DNA from: Deltaproteobacteria bacterium
GTDB taxonomy: Bacteria; Campylobacterota_A; Desulfurellia; JAGGSF01
Direction: 5' to 3'
Length of the DNA stretch: 11,797 nucleotides
Assembly: GCA_021159235.1 (NCBI GenBank)
Contig: JAGGSF010000034.1
Coordinates: 1 to 11,797 of the forward strand
The position numbers and the translations under genes are program-made. Numbering within the stretch: the first letter of the stretch is position 1; each line of letters starts with the position of its first letter. Under the pieces are notes generated by a model. That model saw only the letters and a list, made by a program, of their open reading frames with translations. It ran no database searches and had not been told where the DNA came from. Positions 6,818 to 11,797 of this stretch are shown here, piece by piece.

Positions 6818-8254
6818 ATGTTCGAAGATTTAAGGGATTATTTAAATGCACTGGAAAAGAGGGGGGAACTGAAGAAGATAAAGAAAGAGGTAGATCCTGT
6901 ATTGGAAATGGGTCATATTGCGGATAGAGTTGTAAAGCAAGGAGGACCTGCTCTTTTATTTGAGAAGGTGAAGGGTAGCAATATTTCTGTGGTAATGAAC
7001 CTGTTCGGCACAGAACGAAGAATGGCTTTTGCTTTAGGGGTGGAAGATTTAAATGATCTGGAGGAGAAGTTAAAGGATTTTCTTGAGCCTGAGGCGCCGG
7101 TGGGACTTTTGCGAAAGCTGAAGCTTATCTCCAGTATGGGTAAGTTTCTGAACTTCAAGCCGAAAATTGTGAGCAAAGGTAGATGTCAGGAAATTGTAGA
7201 GAGAGAAGTGGACCTGGGAAAACTACCGGTTTTAAAAACCTGGCCTAAAGATGGGGGTAGATTCTTTACCCTTCCGCTGGTATTCACAAAAAATCCTGTA
7301 ACGGGCATCCTGAACTGCGGCATGTATAGGATGCAGGTTATGAGTAAGGATAGTACGGCGATGCACTGGCATCGTCATAAAGATGGGGCAAAGCATTATA
7401 GAATGGCCAAGGAGAGGAAAGAGAAGTTACCGGTGTGTGTGGCTCTGGGGTGTGATCCAGCAGTTATATATTCTGCTACCCTACCCTTACCGGAAGAAGT
7501 AGAGGAGATGTTTTTTGCAGGCATTTTAAGGGGAAAGTCGGTGGAGATGGTAAAGGCAAAATCTGTAGATATGCTTGTTCCAGCCAATGCAGAGATTGTT
7601 CTGGAAGGATTTGTTGACACTCAGGAAGACCTTGTTTTGGAAGGTCCATTTGGTGACCATACCGGTTATTATTCTCAAACCGGTTATTTTCCCCTGTTTC
7701 ATGTAACCTGTATTACTCACAGGAAGAACCCCATTTACCCTGCTACCATAGTGGGTAAGCCACCAATGGAAGATGCATTTCTGGGTAAGGCTACAGAAAG
7801 GCTGTTCTTGCCGGTTATAAAGAAGATTATACCGGAAGTTGTAGACATAAACCTGCCTGTAGAGGGCGTCTTTCACAATTTTGCCTTTGTATCTATAGAA
7901 AAGTCCTACCCTGGTCAGGCATTCAAGGTGATAAATGCGTTGTGGGGGCTGGGTCTGTTATCCCTTGCTAAAAATATCGTTGTTTTTGATAGGTATGTAA
8001 ATGTTCAGGATATATCGGAGGTTTTGTGGAGGTGGGGTTGTAATGTGGATCCACTGAGGGATACGATATTTACTAAAGGGCCATTGGATGAGCTGGATCA
8101 TTCCTCTCCCCGGGTTGCATTTGGTAGTAAGATGGGTATAGACGCTACAAAAAAGTGGGAGGGAGAGACAGAGAGACCATTTCCTGATGATTTAGAGATG
8201 GATGAAGAAGTTGTCAGGAAGGTGGATATAAGCTGGAAGGATTATGGTTTTTAG
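6818..8254 (+). CDS. ubiD: UbiD family decarboxylase (prenylated-FMN type)
   Basis: A 478-residue UbiD-family enzyme, the group that uses prenylated FMN to decarboxylate aromatic or unsaturated acids, for example 4-hydroxy-3-polyprenylbenzoate in quinone synthesis. Conserved parts include GILNCGMYRMQV (163-174, with the likely metal ligand Asn166), STAMHWHRHKDGAKHY (179-194), the acidic PANAEIVLEGFVD (255-267, Glu259/Glu263) and EGPFGDHTGYYS (275-286, Asp280 as the likely proton donor). No UbiX gene, which makes the cofactor, is in the window. Quinone synthesis, including the futalosine route, is the most likely job, but UbiD homologues act on many acids and the substrate cannot be read here. 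I chose ATG 6818 because AAAGGA lies four bases upstream, the transcript is predicted to start near 6790, and the preceding in-frame codons have no family character. It is the first gene of the rightward operon. Confidence 0.9.
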   Translation: MFEDLRDYLNALEKRGELKKIKKEVDPVLEMGHIADRVVKQGGPALLFEKVKGSNISVVMNLFGTERRMAFALGVEDLNDLEEKLKDFLEPEAPVGLLRKLKLISSMGKFLNFKPKIVSKGRCQEIVEREVDLGKLPVLKTWPKDGGRFFTLPLVFTKNPVTGILNCGMYRMQVMSKDSTAMHWHRHKDGAKHYRMAKERKEKLPVCVALGCDPAVIYSATLPLPEEVEEMFFAGILRGKSVEMVKAKSVDMLVPANAEIVLEGFVDTQEDLVLEGPFGDHTGYYSQTGYFPLFHVTCITHRKNPIYPATIVGKPPMEDAFLGKATERLFLPVIKKIIPEVVDINLPVEGVFHNFAFVSIEKSYPGQAFKVINALWGLGLLSLAKNIVVFDRYVNVQDISEVLWRWGCNVDPLRDTIFTKGPLDELDHSSPRVAFGSKMGIDATKKWEGETERPFPDDLEMDEEVVRKVDISWKDYGF

Positions 8255-8258
8255 GGGG
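8253..8258 (+). promoter_or_regulatory. Ribosome binding site supporting a TTG start for rpiB
   Basis: AGGGGG overlaps the ubiD stop codon and stands five bases before TTG 8264. No ATG or GTG lies at a suitable distance that keeps the conserved N-terminus, so the TTG start is well supported. Confidence 0.65.
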
Positions 8259-8263
8259 TAGGG

Positions 8264-8698
8264 TTGAGGATAGTGATAGGTTCAGACCATGCGGGATTTA
8301 AGATGAAACAGGAAATCATGGAGTATTTAGAAAAGATGAATATAGAGGTGATAGATGCAGGCACCTATTCAGAGGATAGTGTGGATTATCCAGATGTTGC
8401 TAAAAAGGTGGTAAAGGAGGTCCTTGATTTAAATTGCTTCGGTATTCTTATTTGTGGAACGGGGATAGGTATGTCCATTGCCGCTAATAAATTTAAGGGA
8501 ATCAGATGTGCTCTGTGCTATGATGAGTATACGGCGGAATACGCAAGAAAACATAACAATGCAAATGTTATTGCCTTTGGCGGGCGGACAATGGATGTAG
8601 AAAGGGTAAAAAGGATGCTTGATATATTTATGAAAACACCGTTTGAGGGTGGAAGACATGAAAGAAGACTGAATAAGATAAAAAAGATGGAGGCATGA
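8264..8698 (+). CDS. rpiB: Ribose-5-phosphate isomerase B
   Basis: A 144-residue RpiB/LacAB family protein that interconverts ribose 5-phosphate and ribulose 5-phosphate in the pentose phosphate pathway. The family signature starts the protein: GSDHAGF (6-12, Asp8 and His9). The catalytic cysteine is Cys64 in [15 protein letters not shown] (62-76), and [12 protein letters not shown] (97-108) holds the conserved His97 and Asn98. The length is typical. Translation starts at TTG 8264 behind a strong ribosome site placed over the ubiD stop. The stop overlaps an ATG of glyA. rpiB directly upstream of glyA is a recurrent bacterial arrangement. Confidence is high; allose 6-phosphate isomerase activity, known for some relatives, cannot be excluded. 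Confidence 0.95.
   Translation: MRIVIGSDHAGFKMKQEIMEYLEKMNIEVIDAGTYSEDSVDYPDVAKKVVKEVLDLNCFGILICGTGIGMSIAANKFKGIRCALCYDEYTAEYARKHNNANVIAFGGRTMDVERVKRMLDIFMKTPFEGGRHERRLNKIKKMEA
8689..8693 (+). promoter_or_regulatory. Ribosome binding site of glyA
   Basis: GGAGG ends four bases before ATG 8698 but only one base before ATG 8695, so the second of the two tandem ATG codons is the better start. Confidence 0.55.
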
Positions 8699-9933
8699 TG
8701 AAAGACTTAAAAGATGTGGATTTTGAGGTGTATAAAGCCATAGAGAAGGAAAAGGAAAGGGAGAATTACAACCTGGAGATGATTGCTTCTGAGAACATGT
8801 CTTCCCCTGCTGTGCTTCAGGCCATGGGTTGTTGCATGACAAATAAATATGCGGAAGGATATCCAGGAAAGAGATATTATGGCGGTTGTGAATATGTGGA
8901 TGTAGTGGAAAGGTTGGCTCAGGAGAGGGCAAAGAAATTGTTCGGTGCAGAGCATGTGAATGTTCAGCCCCATTCCGGCACTCAGGCCAATATGGCTATA
9001 TACATGGCAGCTCTGCGGCCAGGAGATAGATTACTGGGTATGGCACTTCCCCATGGTGGTCACCTGTCTCATGGTGCCGGGGTGAATTTTTCTGGGAAAC
9101 TATATACCACCTTTGGTTATGGTGTAAATGTAGAAACGGGATGCATCGATTATGATGAGGTAGCTGAGATTGCAGATGAGTTCAAGCCTCGTCTGATTGT
9201 GGTGGGTGCATCTGCCTATCCCCGTATCATTGATTTTAAAAAATTCCGTGAAATTGCCGATTCCTGTGGTGCTTATCTTCTGGCAGATATTGCCCATATT
9301 GCAGGATTGGTGGCGGCGGGTATTCATCCTTCTCCCATTCCATGGTGTGAATTTGTCACTGCCACCACTCACAAGACCTTGAGAGGACCAAGGGGCGGTC
9401 TTATTATGTGCAAGGAATTCTTTGCCAGACCTATAGACAAGATGGTCTTTCCCGGTATTCAGGGTGGGCCACTCATGCATGTAATAGCGGCTAAGGCGGT
9501 GGCATTCAAGGAGGCATTAACGGAGGAGTTTAAAGAATATCAGAGACAGATTGTAAAAAATGCGAAGAGGTTGGCTTCGGTTTTAATGGATGAAGGATTT
9601 AAGCTTGTTTCTGGTGGGACGGATAATCATTTGATACTTGTTGATTTAACCGATAAGAACATCACGGGAAAGGATGCAGAAGAGGCACTGGAGGAAGTAG
9701 GTATTGTAGTAAACAAGAATACCGTCCCGGGCGAAACCCGTCCCCCTCGCATTGCTTCTGGCATCAGAATAGGAACTCCTGCAGTTACAACCAGGGGAAT
9801 GAAGGAAAAGGAGATGGAGGAGATAGGGGAGATTATCTCTTATACTCTGAAGAATATAGGGAATAAAGAGGCTTACAGGAAGGCTAAGGAAAAGGTTATC
9901 CAGCTGTGTGAGCAGTTCATATTTTATACCTGA
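8698..9933 (+). CDS. glyA: Serine hydroxymethyltransferase
   Basis: A PLP enzyme (411 residues) that converts serine and tetrahydrofolate to glycine and methylene-tetrahydrofolate, the main supply of one-carbon units. Signatures are [20 protein letters not shown] (49-68), [11 protein letters not shown] (90-100), the PLP-contacting DIAHIAGL (197-204), and [14 protein letters not shown] (221-234), where Lys226 forms the Schiff base. SGIRIGTPA (354-362) holds the carboxylate-binding Arg357. The length is standard. Two ATG codons stand in tandem (8695 and 8698); I use 8698 because of ribosome-site spacing, though 8695 would overlap the rpiB stop as ATGA. The TGA stop shares its last base with the ATG of the acyltransferase. 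Confidence 0.97.
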   Translation: MKDLKDVDFEVYKAIEKEKERENYNLEMIASENMSSPAVLQAMGCCMTNKYAEGYPGKRYYGGCEYVDVVERLAQERAKKLFGAEHVNVQPHSGTQANMAIYMAALRPGDRLLGMALPHGGHLSHGAGVNFSGKLYTTFGYGVNVETGCIDYDEVAEIADEFKPRLIVVGASAYPRIIDFKKFREIADSCGAYLLADIAHIAGLVAAGIHPSPIPWCEFVTATTHKTLRGPRGGLIMCKEFFARPIDKMVFPGIQGGPLMHVIAAKAVAFKEALTEEFKEYQRQIVKNAKRLASVLMDEGFKLVSGGTDNHLILVDLTDKNITGKDAEEALEEVGIVVNKNTVPGETRPPRIASGIRIGTPAVTTRGMKEKEMEEIGEIISYTLKNIGNKEAYRKAKEKVIQLCEQFIFYT

Positions 9934-10565
9934 TGCAATTTTTGCGGAGTTTGTTTTTATGGATAGTGGTATCTTTTGTTACCATTTTTTATATTTTGAA
10001 ATTCTTATGCACGAAAGATGTTTTCCTGATCAAGAAATGGGCGAGATGGGTTTGCCTTATATTTGGAGTGAAAGTGGAAAAGAGAGGGGAAATTGCTTCT
10101 CGGTGTGTATGTATGGCAAATCACGAAAGCTATTTTGATATCATGGTCATGGAAATGGTAACGGACAGCAGATGTATATGGATGGCGAAGCAGGAGTTGT
10201 TCAGAAATCCCATTTTAGGTATGGCGATGAAGAACCTGGGTGTTATTCCCGTGAAGAGAGGTGCTGCAAAGGATGGAGCAATTTCTCTGCTTAAGGCCAT
10301 GAGAAGAACGGATGGAATATTTGTGATATTTCCTGAAGGATCCAGGATTAAAGAGAAGAAGGTGTTTTCTAAGGGTGGCATTTTCCTGGCGCAAAAACTC
10401 AATCTTCCCATTGTCCCGGTCAGGATAGAGGGAACAGGGGAAGTTATGCCTCCGGGAACAATTGTGGTAAGGAAGGGTAGGGTTGTTGTTCATTTTAAGG
10501 AAGGGATAGTGCCTCAGGGAAACATAGACGAAGTTGCAGAGAAGGTGCACAAGGAGATATCATGA
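9933..10565 (+). CDS. plsC: 1-acyl-sn-glycerol-3-phosphate acyltransferase family protein
   Basis: A 210-residue PlsC/LPLAT family acyltransferase. An N-terminal membrane helix (about 5-25) anchors it in the inner membrane. Motif I is NHESYFD (HX4D with His64 and Asp69). The motif II region is [11 protein letters not shown] (86-96) plus GVIPVKRG (103-110), motif III is FPEGSR (133-138) and motif IV is LPIVPV (158-163). Such enzymes add the second acyl chain to lysophosphatidic acid on the way to phospholipids; related members acylate other lipids, so the acceptor is inferred. The ATG shares one base with the glyA stop (TGATG). No ribosome site is visible, so translation probably depends on ribosomes finishing glyA. 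The 3' end overlaps rlpA by four bases (ATGA). Confidence 0.9.
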   Translation: MQFLRSLFLWIVVSFVTIFYILKFLCTKDVFLIKKWARWVCLIFGVKVEKRGEIASRCVCMANHESYFDIMVMEMVTDSRCIWMAKQELFRNPILGMAMKNLGVIPVKRGAAKDGAISLLKAMRRTDGIFVIFPEGSRIKEKKVFSKGGIFLAQKLNLPIVPVRIEGTGEVMPPGTIVVRKGRVVVHFKEGIVPQGNIDEVAEKVHKEIS

Positions 10566-11203
10566 TAAAACTTGAGAAATTTTTGTTACTTTTTTTATGT
10601 TTAATTATAAGCAGTTGTGCTTCCATACATGCTGTTTACACGCCATACAGGGGGTATACGGAAGAAGGCATCGCTTCATGGTATGGTAATGAATTTCATG
10701 GCAGGAGAACATCCAGCGGGGAAGTCTACAACATGTATGCTCATACTGCGGCTCACAGGACCTTGCCGTTGGGAACGATGGTTAAGGTGGAAAGGCTGGA
10801 CAATCATAAGCAAACGGTGGTGCGCATAAACGACAGAGGGCCATTTGTAGAGGGAAGAATTATTGACCTTTCTTATGCTGCTGCAAGGGATCTGGATATG
10901 ATTTCTACCGGTACTGCTCCGGTGAGGGTAACCGTTCTCTTTCCTGCAGAAGTATACAGGGCTATGGAAAAAGAACTTTTTACAGTGCAGGTGGGTTCCT
11001 TTAATTCTTACACTCGTGCCCTTCTACTGAAGAGAAAAATAGAAAAACACTTTCCCTATGTATACCTGAAGAAATTTTCCGACGGACAGAATGTATACTG
11101 GCGGGTAAGGGTAGGAAAGTATACTGACAGGAGCAGTGCTGATGTTTGTTCGGCTAAGTTGAAACAGCTGGGTTTTCCTGCATTTGTTGCCGCATCAGAT
11201 TAG
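10562..11203 (+). CDS. rlpA: RlpA family septal ring lytic transglycosylase (lipoprotein)
   Basis: A 213-residue lipoprotein. The signal peptide has a basic start (MIKLEK), a hydrophobic core and a lipobox ending ISSC, so Cys19 would be lipidated. The double-psi beta-barrel spans about 35-126 and contains [17 protein letters not shown] and VRINDRGPF. Glu54 and Asp91 match the catalytic acidic pair proposed for Pseudomonas RlpA, which cuts peptidoglycan glycan strands lacking stem peptides. A SPOR domain follows (about 138-211, beginning LFTVQVGSF), which targets such proteins to denuded peptidoglycan at the division site. AAGGAG lies five bases before the ATG, which overlaps the acyltransferase stop. 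Domain order and length match the family. Placement in the outer membrane is likely, because residues after Cys19 are AS rather than Asp, but this is inferred. Confidence 0.94.
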   Translation: MIKLEKFLLLFLCLIISSCASIHAVYTPYRGYTEEGIASWYGNEFHGRRTSSGEVYNMYAHTAAHRTLPLGTMVKVERLDNHKQTVVRINDRGPFVEGRIIDLSYAAARDLDMISTGTAPVRVTVLFPAEVYRAMEKELFTVQVGSFNSYTRALLLKRKIEKHFPYVYLKKFSDGQNVYWRVRVGKYTDRSSADVCSAKLKQLGFPAFVAASD

Positions 11204-11225
11204 AAGCTAACAGGTGGTTTTCAAA

Positions 11226-11586
11226 GTGGACAAAGAAGAGAAGGTTAGAGAATTTCTGAATAAGCAAAAATATGTTAAGCTTGCATATCTCTTTGGCTCG
11301 GTAGCAGAGGGAAAAGAAGGAAAGGTTTTATCTGCAATTAAAGCTGATATCAGAGCTGACAGGTATTCTGAAAACAGATAGAGTTGATGTGGTAATTATG
11401 AATGATGCACCCCTTTCACTCAATTACGAAATAATAAAGGCAAATCATCCATTAGTTGTTAGAGATAAGGGGGAGAAGATAGAATTTGAGCATGGGATAT
11501 TGTCCAGATATCTTGATAGGCGGTATTATGAAAAGAGGTGGACATCCGAGTTCTTGAAGAAGGTTGCCGAAAGGGGGTTTAGTTAG
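11226..11586 (+). pseudogene. Disrupted MntA-type (MNT domain) nucleotidyltransferase antitoxin
   Basis: Two frames together read as an MNT-domain protein, the AMP-transferring antitoxin partner of HEPN toxins. The first frame, from GTG 11226 to TAG 11379-11381, starts MDKEEKVREFL and reaches YLFGSVAEGKEGK, the opening half of the GS...DxD signature. The second frame is visible from about 11311 to TAG 11584-11586; it gives KLISELTGILKTDRVDVVIM, then NDAPLSLNYEII, SRYLDRRYYEKRW and KKVAERGFS, a typical MntA C-terminal half. The segment that should lie between them, with SDxDxxV, is missing and the frames do not match. The gene therefore looks inactivated by an internal deletion of roughly 20 codons that is not a multiple of three. 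AGGTGG lies eight bases before the GTG. It follows rlpA after 22 bases but is probably unrelated to it. A sequencing error alone would not explain the missing motif. Confidence 0.75.
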
Positions 11587-11593
11587 GTATACC

Positions 11594-11737
11594 ATGGATG
11601 AGAAAGATAAAGTCGCCAGAAAGATTAAAAAAGTAAATCTCATGATAGCAAGAATATTCTTTGATATGGATGTGGAGAGCGATTATTTCAAAAGATTAAA
11701 TAATGCAAGGCTTAAAGTTAGAGTGTCTGTTAAATAA
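11594..11737 (+). CDS. Short unassigned frame after the MntA remnant, possible HepT-like toxin remnant
   Basis: A 47-codon frame starting MDEKDKVARKIKKVNLMIAR and ending RVSVK before TAA. It begins seven bases after the MntA remnant, where the HEPN toxin HepT normally sits, and the Lys-rich helical N-terminus would suit such a protein. The Rx4-6H RNase motif and most of the HEPN domain are absent, and family resemblance is weak, so this may be a decayed fragment or a chance frame. A weak AGG lies seven bases before the ATG. Function unknown. Confidence 0.3.
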   Translation: MDEKDKVARKIKKVNLMIARIFFDMDVESDYFKRLNNARLKVRVSVK

Positions 11738-11797
11738 TGAAAAGTTAGTATCACTTTTTTAGATAGTGCATTTTAAGTTGTTGATGTAAAAACATCC
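11738..11797. other. AT-rich non-coding tail of the window
   Basis: No gene is visible here. There are two weak stem-loops, AAAAGT/ACTTTT (11740-11745 with 11753-11758) and GATGT/ACATC (11783-11787 with 11792-11796). The first is followed by three further T and might act as a poor terminator; the second runs up to the window edge. Neither has the GC-rich stem of a normal terminator. Confidence 0.35.

Noticed and set aside
11204-11225. Promoter between rlpA and the MntA remnant
   Set aside because: The gap is 22 bases and holds only a ribosome-site-like AGGTGG; no -35/-10 pair is convincing.
11740-11758. Rho-independent terminator after the short frame
   Set aside because: The stem is six AT-rich pairs with a seven-base loop; too weak to call, although followed by T residues.
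11783-11796. Start of a palindromic repeat or CRISPR repeat at the right edge
   Set aside because: Only one short GATGT/ACATC hairpin is visible and no second copy occurs in the window.

Overview
The window looks like ordinary chromosome from a Gram-negative (diderm) bacterium. It carries an LpxH-type lipid A enzyme and an RlpA-type outer-membrane lipoprotein, so an outer membrane is expected. The DNA is fairly AT-rich, the proteins are rich in Lys, Glu and Ile, and the genes are packed with 1-10 base overlaps. A remnant of an MNT/HEPN-type toxin-antitoxin module lies at the right end. Together these suggest a compact genome, perhaps of an anaerobic or thermophilic lineage, but I cannot name a genus or phylum from this sequence.

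Layout: two gene trains diverge from an 82-base gap at 6736-6817. The leftward train, in transcription order, is cysS (cysteinyl-tRNA synthetase), a compact sigma-70 factor, a DUF2062 membrane protein, a rhomboid protease, an SbcD/YhaO-like phosphoesterase, a YhaN-like SMC/Rad50-type ATPase with a membrane hairpin in its coiled coil, and an LpxH-like hydrolase that runs off the left edge. The rightward train is ubiD, rpiB, glyA, a PlsC-type acyltransferase and rlpA, followed by a broken MntA-type nucleotidyltransferase and a short unassigned frame. Most junctions overlap or are only a few bases long, so each train is probably one operon with translational coupling. No convincing internal terminator is visible, and there are no RNA genes, insertion sequences or CRISPR arrays.

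How the genes fit together: the left train mixes translation (CysS), transcription (sigma factor), membrane proteolysis, a nuclease/ATPase pair that probably acts as one complex, and lipid A synthesis. The right train mixes UbiD-type decarboxylation, pentose-phosphate isomerisation, one-carbon/serine metabolism, phospholipid acylation and envelope or septum peptidoglycan work. Such mixtures are common for housekeeping operons in compact genomes.

Three points deserve attention. The cysS/ubiD gap holds a perfect 11-bp inverted repeat whose arms act as the -35 elements of two interleaved, opposite promoters. The SbcC-like protein has a two-helix membrane hairpin where Rad50/SbcC has its zinc hook. 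The MNT antitoxin gene is disrupted by an apparent internal deletion that removed its catalytic acidic motif. I did not find a clearly new multi-gene system.
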